Notes under the pieces: generated by a model | The model's database searches: none | Seen by the model: the letters and a program-made list of their open reading frames with translations, nothing else | What the model was told of the DNA's origin: nothing | Source: Streptomyces sp. SJL17-4 | GTDB taxonomy: Bacteria > Actinomycetota > Actinomycetes > Streptomycetales > Streptomycetaceae | Length of the DNA stretch: 64,000 nt | NCBI RefSeq assembly: GCF_036826855.1 | Contig: NZ_CP104578.1 | Coordinates: 5,677,501 to 5,741,500, forward strand | Reading direction: 5' to 3' | Shown: positions 26,824 to 34,999 of the stretch, one piece after another | Position numbering within the stretch: position 1 is the first letter of the stretch | How the letters are laid out: every line of letters begins with the position of its first letter | Made by a program: the position numbers and the translations under genes

Positions 26824-27459
26824 ATGTCCGAGAGCAGGACCACCGCCGACTTCTACTTCGACCCGCTGTGCCCCTGGGCCTGGATGACCTCCCGCTGGAT
26901 GCTGGAGGTGGAGCAGGTCCGCCCGGTCGACGTGCGGTGGAAGGTCATGAGCCTGGCCGTGCTCAACGAGAACCGCCTCGACGAGGTCCCCGCCGAGTAC
27001 CGGGAGATGCTGGAGACCCAGGCCTGGGGCCCTGTCCGGGTCGTCATCGCCGCCAAGCAGCTGCACGGCGACGAGGTCGTCGGCAAGCTCTACACCGCGC
27101 TCGGCACCCGCTTCCACAACAACGGCGAGGGCCCGACCCGCGAGGCGATCGTCGGCGCCCTGACGGATGTAGGCCTGCCCGAGGACCTGGTCGAGTACGC
27201 CGACAAGGACACCTACGACGCCGAGCTGCGCGCCTCCCACACGGAGGGCATAGCGAAGGTCGGCCAGGACGTCGGCACCCCGGTCATCGCGGTACCGGGC
27301 GCGGACGGCGACGAGGTCGCCTTCTTCGGCCCCGTCGTCACCCCGACCCCGCGCGGCGAGGCGGCGGCCCGGCTGTGGGACGGCACCCTGCTCGTGGCGT
27401 CGACGCCGGGCTTCTACGAGATCAAGCGCACGCGGACCTCGGAGCCCAGCTTCACGTGA
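26824..27459 (+). CDS. DsbA-family thioredoxin-fold protein (mycothiol-dependent nitroreductase-like)
   Basis: This 211-residue cytosolic thioredoxin-fold protein lacks a signal peptide and starts at ATG 26824 (GAGGAG upstream). The active site reads DPLCPWAW at about residues 14-21: the first cysteine is kept, but the second Cys of CPWC is Ala. The helical insert and the cis-Pro loop (…VGTPVIAVPG…) are typical. The family includes mycobacterial Rv2466c, a mycothiol-dependent oxidoreductase with CPWC. A monothiol version should work through mixed disulfides with mycothiol rather than as a dithiol oxidase. The gene ends at a large shared terminator opposite sodF. Confidence 0.85.
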   Translation: MSESRTTADFYFDPLCPWAWMTSRWMLEVEQVRPVDVRWKVMSLAVLNENRLDEVPAEYREMLETQAWGPVRVVIAAKQLHGDEVVGKLYTALGTRFHNNGEGPTREAIVGALTDVGLPEDLVEYADKDTYDAELRASHTEGIAKVGQDVGTPVIAVPGADGDEVAFFGPVVTPTPRGEAAARLWDGTLLVASTPGFYEIKRTRTSEPSFT

Positions 27460-27478
27460 CCGGTGTGCGCAGGCATGG

Positions 27479-27543
27479 AAGAACCCCCGTGACTCACACC
27501 CCCGAAGCTGCCTTTGGGGGTGCCCCGAATCACGGGGGTTCTT
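27479..27543. terminator. Nested bidirectional terminator between DsbA-like gene and sodF
   Basis: An outer perfect 14-bp stem (27479-27492 with 27530-27543, AAGAACCCCCGTGA) encloses an inner 7-bp stem CACCCCC/GGGGGTG (27497-27503 with 27516-27522). T-rich flanks (TTCTTCTTTC) make it an intrinsic terminator on the plus strand and GAA-paired on the minus strand. Confidence 0.85.
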
Positions 27544-27631
27544 CTTTCATCCGCCCGCAGGTGAAGGTTGAGAAGACGATCACGAGCAGGACGACGGGGA
27601 AGCCTTCTCAGGCTCCGATCAGAGGCTCCGG

Positions 27632-28276
27632 TCAGAAGGAGATCAGCGGTACGGAGGCCTTGGCGGCGTGGTAGCGCTTGCTCACGTCCTGCCAGTTGAC
27701 GACCTGCCACATGGCCTCGATGAAGTCCACCTTCTGGTTCTTGTACTGCAGGTAGAAGGCGTGCTCCCAGGCATCGAAGACCAGGACCGGGACCGAGCCC
27801 TGACCGACGTTGCCCTGGTGGTCGTAGACCTGCTCGACGATGAGCCGGCCGCTGATCGGCTCGTACGCGAGGACACCCCAGCCGGAGCCCTGGGTGGTCG
27901 CGGAGGCCTTGGTCAGCTGGGCCTTGAACTTGGCGAAGGAGCCGAAGGATTCGGTGATCGCGTCCGCGAGGTCACCGACGCCGTCGGCGGCCAGCGGCTC
28001 GCCGCCGCCCCCGTCCTTCGGGCTGTCCATGTTGTTCCAGTAGATGGAGTGGAGGATGTGGCCGGAGAGGTGGAAGGCCAGGTTCTTCTCCAGGCCGTTG
28101 ATCGCGCCCCACTGGTCCTTGTCGCGCGCCTCCTCCAGCTGCTCCAGGGTGTCGTTCGCTCCCTTGACGTACGCGGCGTGGTGCTTGTCGTGGTGCAGCT
28201 CGATGATCTGCGGATTGATCACCGGCTCCAGCGCCGCGTAGTCGTACGGCAGCTCCGGAAGTGTGTAGATCGCCAT
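27632..28276 (-). CDS. sodF: Iron superoxide dismutase
   Basis: This cytoplasmic enzyme converts superoxide to oxygen and peroxide. The 214-residue protein has the Fe/Mn-SOD ligands: His in [14 protein letters not shown] (~26-30), His in [14 protein letters not shown] (~74), and Asp/His in [13 protein letters not shown] (~160-164). The start is ATG 28276. In Streptomyces the Fe-dependent enzyme is repressed by the nickel sensor Nur when the Ni-dependent SOD is made; a matching Nur site lies 27-43 bp upstream. Metal choice (Fe rather than Mn) rests on that regulation and on genus practice, not on a single residue. Confidence 0.92.
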   Translation of the reverse strand: MAIYTLPELPYDYAALEPVINPQIIELHHDKHHAAYVKGANDTLEQLEEARDKDQWGAINGLEKNLAFHLSGHILHSIYWNNMDSPKDGGGGEPLAADGVGDLADAITESFGSFAKFKAQLTKASATTQGSGWGVLAYEPISGRLIVEQVYDHQGNVGQGSVPVLVFDAWEHAFYLQYKNQKVDFIEAMWQVVNWQDVSKRYHAAKASVPLISF

Positions 28277-28302
28277 TGCCGAGCCCTTCGCCTGACCTCT
28301 TA

Positions 28303-28319
28303 TTGCAACCTATATGCAA
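28303..28319 (-). promoter_or_regulatory. Nur box (nickel-responsive operator) of sodF
   Basis: TTGCAA-CCTAT-ATGCAA matches the published Nur consensus tTGCaa-N5-ttGCAA with one mismatch, and lies directly upstream of sodF. Nur-Ni represses sodF in S. coelicolor. Confidence 0.8.
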
Positions 28320-28461
28320 GTGCAGGCTAACAGCAGGTGCACTTGATAGGTGATCAGTCCTTGGTCCTAAGTCGGTCCTAGGCCTCTGGTTGCTTCGCAC
28401 TGCTTCCGCGCGCTCCGCCGAACGGGCGATCAGGCGCTGGGAACGGAGCCACCAAGATCCA

Positions 28462-28467
28462 TAACGT
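28462..28467 (+). promoter_or_regulatory. -10 element of probable leaderless promoter
   Basis: TAACGT ends 6 nt before ATG 28474, with no ribosome site, predicting a leaderless mRNA for the secreted protein. Confidence 0.45.
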
Positions 28468-28473
28468 GCGGGC

Positions 28474-29370
28474 ATGAGACTCCCCCTGAGACTTCTCGTG
28501 GCGCCCACGCTCCTCGCGCTCCTCGGCACCACCCCCGCCGTCGCCGCCCCCGAGGACTGGCGGCGCGTGGGCACCGACGCCCGCGGCGGCATCAGCGGCA
28601 TCGCCCACGAGGGCGCCGGCGCCCTGGTCGTCCACGACAACAAGCGCACCGGCCAGCAGCGCCTGTCCCGCCTCACGTACGCGGAAGGCCCCGCCACCCT
28701 CGCCCCGCTCTCCTGGGCCGGGGCGGAGCCCTCCGACCTGGAGGCGATCGAGGCAGTCCCCGGCGCACCGGGCGAGTACCTGGCCCTCGCGGCCCGCGGC
28801 ATCGTGTACCGCATCGAGGTCGACGGCACCACCGCCACCGTCCTCGACTACACCCCGCTCCCGGCGATCGGCGAGGGCGACGACTTCGAGAGCTTCGCCC
28901 TCGTCTCCCGGGACGGGAAGCTCGCCGCGCTGTGGGCGGACCGCGGCGCCGGTACGGACCGGCCCGCCACCCTGTACGCGGCGCCGCTCTCCTTCGCGTC
29001 CTGGGGGCAGGTGCTGTTCGGAGCCGTCAGCCAGCGGATCCACCGGTCGACGTACCCGACCGACGCCGGGACGCGCCACATCTCCGACATCACGGTGACC
29101 GACTCCGGCCGGATCCTCGTCGGTTCGGCCTCGGACGCCGGTGACGACGGCCCGTTCGACTCGGCCGTGAGCGACGCGGGCCGGGTGACGCTCTCGGCGG
29201 CCGGCCGGGTACGCATCTCGCTCGACGCGGCACCGAAGGTCCTCGGCACCTTCCCCGGCTACAAGATCGAGGCCGTGGAGTGCCTGCCCGGCACGGGCGA
29301 CGCCCTGCTCGGCACGGACGACGAGAACACCGGCGGGTTCGTACGGACGGCCCCGTACTGCGGCGCCTGA
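28474..29370 (+). CDS. Secreted protein of unknown function, beta-propeller-like
   Basis: This 298-residue protein has a signal peptide (residues 1-25, …LLGTTPAVAAP). The mature part has repeated strand-turn units (…LVVHDNKRTGQQRL…, …EYLALAARGIVYRIEVDG…, …GKLAALWADRG…, …HISDITVTDSGRILVGSASDAGDDGPFDS…, …YKIEAVECLPGTGDALLGTDDE…). Such spacing resembles a β-propeller of the esterase-like/phytase-like or NHL kind. Acidic DDENTGG and DAGDDG loops could bind calcium. I do not recognise a specific enzyme. It is divergent from sodF, across a 197-bp gap that holds the Nur box near sodF. Confidence 0.75.
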   Translation: MRLPLRLLVAPTLLALLGTTPAVAAPEDWRRVGTDARGGISGIAHEGAGALVVHDNKRTGQQRLSRLTYAEGPATLAPLSWAGAEPSDLEAIEAVPGAPGEYLALAARGIVYRIEVDGTTATVLDYTPLPAIGEGDDFESFALVSRDGKLAALWADRGAGTDRPATLYAAPLSFASWGQVLFGAVSQRIHRSTYPTDAGTRHISDITVTDSGRILVGSASDAGDDGPFDSAVSDAGRVTLSAAGRVRISLDAAPKVLGTFPGYKIEAVECLPGTGDALLGTDDENTGGFVRTAPYCGA

Positions 29371-29410
29371 CCACCACCGCTGCGGAGTCCGACCGCCACC
29401 CGGACACAGC

Positions 29411-29448
29411 ACCGCGCCCCGCCGAGCATGAGCTCGACGGGGCGCGGT
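29411..29448. terminator. Bidirectional terminator between secreted-protein gene and permease 1
   Basis: ACCGCGCCCCG (29411-29421) pairs with CGGGGCGCGGT (29438-29448), with an inner CGAGC/GCTCG stem (29423-29427 and 29432-29436), between converging genes. Confidence 0.8.
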
Positions 29449-29482
29449 TTCGTACGCAGCGGTTTCGTATGCGGGGGAAGGC

Positions 29483-30901
29483 TCAGGCCTCCTCGGCCAC
29501 CGGCCCCCGCTGCTTCTGCCGCACGAAGCCGACGACGGCGAGCAGCAGCGTCAGGCCGCCCGTCCAGTACAGCTGCACCCTGGTGCCCTCCTCGCGGGCC
29601 ATCAGGACGAAGATCGCCGCCATGCCAGCCAGCGCCACCCAGGTCAGCACCGGGAAGGCCCACATCCGCACGACCAGCTTCTCGGGCGCCTCGCGCTCGG
29701 TGCGGCGGCGCAGCACCAGCTGGGAGGCGGCGATGAAGAACCAGACGACCAGGATGATCGCGCCGATCGTGTTGAGCAGCCAGACGAAGATGTCGTCCGG
29801 ACGCCAGTAGCTGAGCAGCACACAGGCGAAGCCGAAGACGGAGGAGACGAGCACCGCCGGGCGGGGGACCCCGCCGAAGGTGCGGCCGAGCGCCTTCGGG
29901 CCCTGGCCGCGCGAGACGAGCGAACCGGCCATCCGGGAGGCGCCGTAGATGTTGGCGTTCATCGCCGACAGCAGGGCGACGAGCACGACGACGTTCATGA
30001 TCTGGCCGGCCGCCGGGATGCCCAGGTGGTCGAGGGTCGCGACGTACGGGCCCTTCTCGACGACCGCCGTGTCGTCCCACGGGACGAGGGTGACGATGAC
30101 CGCCATCGAGCCGATGTAGAAGAGCGCGATCCGCCACATCGCCGTCCGCACGGCCTTGGCGACGCCCTGCACCGGGTGCTCCGACTCGGCCGCCGCGATG
30201 GTGACCGTCTCCAGACCGCCGTACGCGAAGACGGAGGCGAGCAGACCCACGATCAGGCCCTCGGAGCCGTGCGGGAAGAAGCCGCCGTCGCCGGTGAGGT
30301 TCGTGGTGCCGGGGGCGTCCGTGCCGGGCAGGACGCCGACGATCGCGAGGACGCCGATGCCGAGGAAGAGGACGATCGCGCCGACCTTGAGCGCGGCGAA
30401 CCAGAACTCGAACTCGCCGAAGTTCTTCACGGCCGCGAGGTTGGTGAGGCAGAAGACCAGCATGAACAGCGCGACCCAGGCCCACTCGGGGCTGTCCGGG
30501 AACCAGCCGGTCATGATCTTCGCGGCGCCGATGCCCTCCAGGCCGACGGCGACGCAGAGCAGGAACCAGAAGGCCCAGCCGGCGGTGAAGCCAGCCCAGG
30601 GGCCGAGGGCCCGCTCGGCGTGGACGGAGAACGAGCCGGAGGCCGGGTTCGCCGCGGACATCTCGCCGAGCATGCGCATCACCAGCATCACGAGGATGCC
30701 GGAGATCGCATAGGCGATCACGATCGAGGGCCCGGCGGCGGCGATACCGGCGCCGGAGCCGACGAAGAGCCCGGCGCCGATGACGCCGCCGAGGGCGATC
30801 ATCGAGAGATGGCGCTGCTTGAGGCCGTGGGTGAGGCCTTCGGCGGTTGCGGTCGCGCCGTCCTTGCGGTCGGCCGGCGCGGGCGCGGTGGTCCGAGACA
30901 T
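29483..30901 (-). CDS. APC-family amino acid permease (first of three)
   Basis: This 472-residue proton-coupled amino acid importer of the APC (AAT) family starts at ATG 30901. It has twelve predicted helices. TM1 begins RHLSMIALGGVIGAGLFVGSGAGIAAAGP, the substrate-binding GxGLFxGSG region. NLAAVKNFGEFEFWFAALKVGAIV and the amphipathic ANIYGASRM motif are diagnostic of the GabP/AroP/cycA-like group. Substrate is unresolved. It lies immediately downstream of a close paralogue (31018-32391), 116 bp apart and on the same strand. A perfect palindrome CCCACAG-T-CTGTGGG sits 38-52 bp upstream of the start. Confidence 0.92.
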   Translation of the reverse strand: MSRTTAPAPADRKDGATATAEGLTHGLKQRHLSMIALGGVIGAGLFVGSGAGIAAAGPSIVIAYAISGILVMLVMRMLGEMSAANPASGSFSVHAERALGPWAGFTAGWAFWFLLCVAVGLEGIGAAKIMTGWFPDSPEWAWVALFMLVFCLTNLAAVKNFGEFEFWFAALKVGAIVLFLGIGVLAIVGVLPGTDAPGTTNLTGDGGFFPHGSEGLIVGLLASVFAYGGLETVTIAAAESEHPVQGVAKAVRTAMWRIALFYIGSMAVIVTLVPWDDTAVVEKGPYVATLDHLGIPAAGQIMNVVVLVALLSAMNANIYGASRMAGSLVSRGQGPKALGRTFGGVPRPAVLVSSVFGFACVLLSYWRPDDIFVWLLNTIGAIILVVWFFIAASQLVLRRRTEREAPEKLVVRMWAFPVLTWVALAGMAAIFVLMAREEGTRVQLYWTGGLTLLLAVVGFVRQKQRGPVAEEA

Positions 30902-30938
30902 GGGCGAGCCCTGTTCACTAGCTGAGACGGGGAGGGAG

Positions 30939-30953
30939 CCCACAGTCTGTGGG
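30939..30953 (-). promoter_or_regulatory. Perfect palindrome upstream of permease 1
   Basis: CCCACAG-T-CTGTGGG is a 15-bp perfect inverted repeat 38 bp before the start. Its left half, CCCACAGTCT, recurs at the same distance before permease 2 (32427-32436). Confidence 0.5.
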
Positions 30954-31017
30954 GCACCACCGCTCACAGGGAACGGATGTCCGCTATACGGGCACGACCT
31001 TCACACAAGGTGAAGAT

Positions 31018-32391
31018 CTAACCTCGCTTCGTACGCAGCTCCCGCGCCCAGGCCACCAGGAGCACCGCCCCGGTCGCCGCGCCCGACCACAGCACCTGCG
31101 GCCGGGCCGCGTCGTCGTACAGCATCAGGACCAGGACCGCGCCCATCGCGGCCAGCGCCACCCAGGTCAGCCACGGGAAGCCCCACATCCTCAGCGTCAG
31201 CGTCTCCGGGGCCTCCCGCTCGATCCGGCGCCGCAGCCGCAGCTGCGAGACCGCGATCAGCGCCCAGACGAAGAGCAGCACCGCGCCGACGGCGTTGAGC
31301 ATGTAGAGGAAGACTGAATCCGGCCACTTCAGATTGAGGAGTACGGAGACGAAGCCGAAGGCCACCGAGGCGAGCACCGCCCGGCGCGGCACCCCTCCGC
31401 GGGAGATCCGGAGCAGCCCCTTCGGTGCCTCCCCGCGCTCCGCGAGCGAGAACACCATCCGGGAGGAGCCGTACAGGTTCGCGTTGAGCGCCGAGAGCAG
31501 CGCCACGAACACCACCACGTTCATGATCTGGCCCGCGCCCGGCACCCCGATGGAGTCCAGGACGGCGACGTACGGCGACTCGCCCGGCTTCATCGAGGTC
31601 CAGGGCAGCAGCGTCACGATGACCAGCATCGAGCCCACGTAGAAGAGGAGGATCCGCCAGACCGCGCTGCGCACCGCCCGCGCCACGTTCCGCGCCGGGT
31701 CGTCGGACTCGGCCGCCGCGATCGTGACGACCTCCAGACCACCGAAGGCGAAGACGACCGCGAGGACGCCGGAGATCACCCCGGACCAGCCGTTGGGCAG
31801 GAAACCGCCCTGCCCGGTCAGATTCGCCATCCCCACCGGATCGGTGTCCGGCAGCCAGCCGACGATCGCCAGCGTGCCGAGCACCAGGAAGAGCACGATC
31901 GCGCCGACCTTCAGCGCCGCGAACCAGAACTCGAACTCGCCGAAGTTCTTCACCGCGGCGAGGTTGGCCAGGGTGAACACGATCATGAAGATCAGCACCC
32001 AGCCCCACTGCGGGACGTCCGGCACCCAGCCGTGCGCGATCCGCGCCGCGCCCGTCGCCTCCACGGCGAGGACGACGACGAGCAGGAACCAGTACAGCCA
32101 GCCCACCGAGAAACCGGCCCAGCGCCCGAGCGCGCGCTCGGCGTGCACCGAGAAGGCCCCCGAGGCGGGCATCGCCGCCGACATCTCGCCCAGCATCCGC
32201 ATGACCAGCATCGCGAGCGCACCGGCGATCAGATACGAGACCACGATGCCGGGCCCGGCGACGGCGATGCCCGCGCCGGAGCCGACGAAGAGCCCGGCGC
32301 CGATCACGCCGCCGAGCCCCAGCATCGTCAGATGACGCTGCTTCAGACCGTGGGAGAGGGGCTCCGGTTCGGAGGCGAGGGAGTCGTGCAT
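31018..32391 (-). CDS. APC-family amino acid permease (second of three)
   Basis: This 457-residue paralogue of the neighbouring permease starts at ATG 32391 (MHDSLASEPE…), though no clear ribosome site is present and an upstream start cannot be excluded. It has twelve helices with the same landmarks: RHLTMLGLGGVIGAGLFVGSGAG, NLAAVKNFGEFEFWFAALK and ANLYGSSRMVFSL. Conservation across the whole length indicates an old tandem duplication. Substrate specificity is unknown; differences in TM6 and TM8 between the copies would decide it. It is divergent from bioY across 254 bp. Confidence 0.92.
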   Translation of the reverse strand: MHDSLASEPEPLSHGLKQRHLTMLGLGGVIGAGLFVGSGAGIAVAGPGIVVSYLIAGALAMLVMRMLGEMSAAMPASGAFSVHAERALGRWAGFSVGWLYWFLLVVVLAVEATGAARIAHGWVPDVPQWGWVLIFMIVFTLANLAAVKNFGEFEFWFAALKVGAIVLFLVLGTLAIVGWLPDTDPVGMANLTGQGGFLPNGWSGVISGVLAVVFAFGGLEVVTIAAAESDDPARNVARAVRSAVWRILLFYVGSMLVIVTLLPWTSMKPGESPYVAVLDSIGVPGAGQIMNVVVFVALLSALNANLYGSSRMVFSLAERGEAPKGLLRISRGGVPRRAVLASVAFGFVSVLLNLKWPDSVFLYMLNAVGAVLLFVWALIAVSQLRLRRRIEREAPETLTLRMWGFPWLTWVALAAMGAVLVLMLYDDAARPQVLWSGAATGAVLLVAWARELRTKRG

Positions 32392-32426
32392 GTGGGGGCT
32401 CGTGCTCTCTGACGGTTTATGGAGAC

Positions 32427-32436
32427 CCCACAGTCT
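32427..32436 (-). promoter_or_regulatory. CCCACAGTCT motif shared with permease 1
   Basis: This ten-base element is identical to one half of the palindrome before permease 1 and lies 36 bp before ATG 32391. The second half-site is degenerate (CTCTCCA). The rest of 32392-32645 holds no gene. Confidence 0.4.
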
Positions 32437-32645
32437 CTCCAGTGAACGACCCCTGGCGCAAAAGGGACCTCCGCGCACGAGTTCCCAGTGACAAGCGTCA
32501 CGTGGCGAGATGTGGGATCGGCGGGGTTTGTTCGATCTCCACGAAGCACGCGACCGTCGCTTTGTCGGCGGCTGACGGTGATCGAGCGTTCACTCCTGGC
32601 ATACCGTCAAGGCGTCCCACCCACCCTCACCCCCGCGGAGTACCG

Positions 32646-33257
32646 ATGAGCACCGCCGCCGCCCCCGTCCGTTCCCTCCGTGCGGGCACCGTCCTCGCCG
32701 ACCTGCTGCCCACGAGCGGGAGCGTGAGCGCGAGCCGCGCCCGCGACATCGCGCTCGTCGTCGGCGGCGCCGCCCTCACCGGCCTCGCCGCGCAGCTCTC
32801 CGTCCCGGTCCCCGGCTCGCCGGTCCCGGTCTCCGGCCAGACCTTCGCCGCCCTCCTCGTCGGCACGGCGCTCGGCGCCCGCCGCGGCTTCCTCGCCCTG
32901 GCCCTGTACGCGGTGGCCGGCATGGCGGGCGTGCCGTGGTTCGCGCAGGCCTCCTCGGGCTACGCCATGCCGTCCTTCGGCTACGTCCTCGGCATGCTGC
33001 TCGCCTCGACCGTCGTCGGCGCCCTCGCCCGCCGCGGCGCGGACCGCTCGGTGCTCCGCACGGCCGGCGCGATGGTCCTGGGCTCCGCGATCATCTACGC
33101 GGTCGGCGTGCCGTACCTGGCGCTCGCCACCGGCATGACCCTCGGCCAGGCCGTCGCGGCCGGCCTCACCCCGTTCCTGATCGGCGACGCCCTCAAGGCG
33201 GCCCTCGCGATGGGCGTCCTGCCGACCGCGTGGAAGCTGCTCGACCGCAAGGGCTGA
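32646..33257 (+). CDS. bioY: Biotin transporter BioY
   Basis: BioY is the substrate-binding membrane (S) component of an ECF-type biotin importer. ATG 32646 follows GGAG and gives 203 residues. After a ~35-residue N-terminus come six helices. Family motifs are SVPVPGSPVPVSGQTFAALLVGTALGARRG (helix 2 region) and GMAGVPWF…GYAMPSFGYVLG. The ATPase (BioM) and transmembrane (BioN) partners are not next to it, so it probably uses a shared ECF module or acts alone, as reported for some BioY proteins. It is divergent from permease 2; no BirA- or BioQ-type operator was recognised in the gap. Confidence 0.93.
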   Translation: MSTAAAPVRSLRAGTVLADLLPTSGSVSASRARDIALVVGGAALTGLAAQLSVPVPGSPVPVSGQTFAALLVGTALGARRGFLALALYAVAGMAGVPWFAQASSGYAMPSFGYVLGMLLASTVVGALARRGADRSVLRTAGAMVLGSAIIYAVGVPYLALATGMTLGQAVAAGLTPFLIGDALKAALAMGVLPTAWKLLDRKG

Positions 33258-33290
33258 GCCCTTGTCCGCCCCCACGAGGGCGCATGCGAA

Positions 33291-33326
33291 GAGGGCCCGC
33301 CGTTCCCCGGGGAACGGCGGGCCCTC
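33291..33326. terminator. Bidirectional terminator between bioY and permease 3
   Basis: A perfect palindrome with 18-bp half-arms (GAGGGCCCGCCGTTCCCC and its complement, centre between 33308 and 33309) lies between convergent genes. Confidence 0.85.
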
Positions 33327-33345
33327 TCGCGTGGGTGCCCGGGTG

Positions 33346-34803
33346 CTAGACGCGCTCGGAGAGCTCCGAGGCGTCCGTGGAGGCCTTCGCGAACCGCTCC
33401 TTGACCAGCGCGATCACGATCACGAGCGCGGCCACGAGCAGCGACAGGACGACCTGCTCACGGGCGCTCCCGCCGTCGTAGATCATGTAGCCGAGGACGA
33501 AGACGATCATCGCGATCGTCGCCCAGGTCAGGTACGGGAAGAGCCACATCTTCACGACGAGCTTCTCCGGCGTCTCGCGCAGGATGATGCCGCGCATCCG
33601 CAGCTGGGTCACACAGATGACCAGCCAGACGAAGAGCGCCACCGCGCCGGAGGAGTTCAGCAGGAAGGCGAAGACGGTGTCCGGCCACTTGTAGTTGAAG
33701 AAGACCGCGACGAAGCCGAAGACGACCGAGCCGAGGATCGCGGCCACCGGCACGCCCCGCTTGTTGACCTTGGCGAAGGCCTTGGGCGCGTCGCCGCGCC
33801 GGCCGAGCGAGAAGGCCATGCGGGAAGCGGTGTAGAGGCCCGAGTTCAGGCAGGAGAGCACGGCCGTGAGGACGATCACGTTCATGATCTGACCGGCGTG
33901 CGCGATGCCGATGGAGTCGAGGGCGGCGACGTACGAGCCCTTCTCGACGATCGACTTGTCGTTCCACGGCAGCAGGGTCAGGACGATGAAGATCGAGCCC
34001 AGGTAGAAGACGCCGATCCGCCAGATCACGCTGTTGGTGGCCTTGGTGACCGCGCGCTGCGGGTCCTCGGACTCACCGGCGGCCAGCGTGACGATCTCGC
34101 TGCCCATGAAGGAGAAGACGACCATCAGGACACCGGTGAGGACCGCGCCCGCGCCCATCGGGAAGAAGCCCCCGGTGTCGGTGAGGTGCGCGAATCCGGC
34201 GCCCGGGTTGTCCGAGCCGGGGAGCACGCCGAAGACGGCGAGCATGCCGATGACGACGAAGGCGCCGATGGCGACGACCTTGATGCCGGCGAACCAGAAC
34301 TCGAACTCGCCGTAGGAGGCGACCGAGCCGAGGTTGGTGACCGTGAGGACCACCATCACGATGAGGGCCCAGGCCCACTGCGGCACTGCCGGGACCCAGC
34401 TCTCCAGGATCACCGCGCCCGCGGTCGCCTCGACGGCGAGCACGACGACCCAGAAGAACCAGTAGAGCCAGCCGATGCTGAAGCCGGCCCAGCGGCCGAG
34501 GGCGCGGTCGGCGTAGGCGGAGAAGGAGCCGGAGGACGGCCGGGCGGCGGCCATCTCGCCGAGCATCCGCATCACGAAGACGACCATGGTGCCGACGAGG
34601 AAGTACGACAGCAGGATCGCGGGGCCGGCCGCGGCGATGCCGGAGCCGGAGCCGACGAAGAGACCGGCACCGATGACGCCACCGATGGCGATCATCGAGA
34701 GGTGGCGGTTCTTGAGACCGGCCTTGAGGCCGTCGGAGGAGTGCGGTGTCCCGGGGGTACCGGTCTCCTCGCCGTCCTTGGTCAGGGTCGGTTGCGTGTT
34801 CAT
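33346..34803 (-). CDS. APC-family amino acid permease (third of three)
   Basis: This 485-residue permease starts at ATG 34803 after AAGGAAG. It has twelve helices with RHLSMIAIGGVIGAGLFVGSGSG, NLGSVASYGEFEFWFAGIKVVAIG and SGLYTASRMAFSLGRRGDAP. It differs from the two upstream copies in having SGLYTASRM instead of ANxYGxSRM and ASYGEFEF instead of KNFGEFEF, placing it nearer the GabP/AnsP/CycA types. It is separated from them by bioY and transcribed on the same strand. Its promoter region (34804-34999) lacks the CCCACAGTCT element, so its control is probably different. Confidence 0.92.
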   Translation of the reverse strand: MNTQPTLTKDGEETGTPGTPHSSDGLKAGLKNRHLSMIAIGGVIGAGLFVGSGSGIAAAGPAILLSYFLVGTMVVFVMRMLGEMAAARPSSGSFSAYADRALGRWAGFSIGWLYWFFWVVVLAVEATAGAVILESWVPAVPQWAWALIVMVVLTVTNLGSVASYGEFEFWFAGIKVVAIGAFVVIGMLAVFGVLPGSDNPGAGFAHLTDTGGFFPMGAGAVLTGVLMVVFSFMGSEIVTLAAGESEDPQRAVTKATNSVIWRIGVFYLGSIFIVLTLLPWNDKSIVEKGSYVAALDSIGIAHAGQIMNVIVLTAVLSCLNSGLYTASRMAFSLGRRGDAPKAFAKVNKRGVPVAAILGSVVFGFVAVFFNYKWPDTVFAFLLNSSGAVALFVWLVICVTQLRMRGIILRETPEKLVVKMWLFPYLTWATIAMIVFVLGYMIYDGGSAREQVVLSLLVAALVIVIALVKERFAKASTDASELSERV

Positions 34804-34999
34804 GAACGCTTCCTTGCGTGTGGGGGGCGCTCGGATCGCGAGCCCGAGCATTGAACACCGGGAACGGGTGTGATCGGAAGACCTCATTCCGGATCGTTGT
34901 GTGGACCACTTCGCGAGAGTCGAAGGTCCGTACCAGACCGGGTGAAGGTCCCGACCCCGCTGCCTGCTGCCCGGCCCCTGACATGCCACACTCGGTTTC

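Noticed and set aside
23965..27459. A very long plus-strand frame (over 1000 codons) running across pepN2
   Set aside because: It is antisense to a gene with intact M1 catalytic motifs. Its translation is low-complexity Arg/Gly/Val text, a common artefact of high-GC codon bias; only its last part (from 26824) is the real DsbA-like gene.
28384..28452. GC-rich stretch before the secreted protein, considered as a small RNA or upstream gene
   Set aside because: No hairpin-bounded unit or open frame with a ribosome site is visible.
29483..34803. Three permeases considered as a mobile or recently amplified array
   Set aside because: The copies differ throughout their length, are interrupted by bioY and lack flanking repeats, so they are old paralogues.
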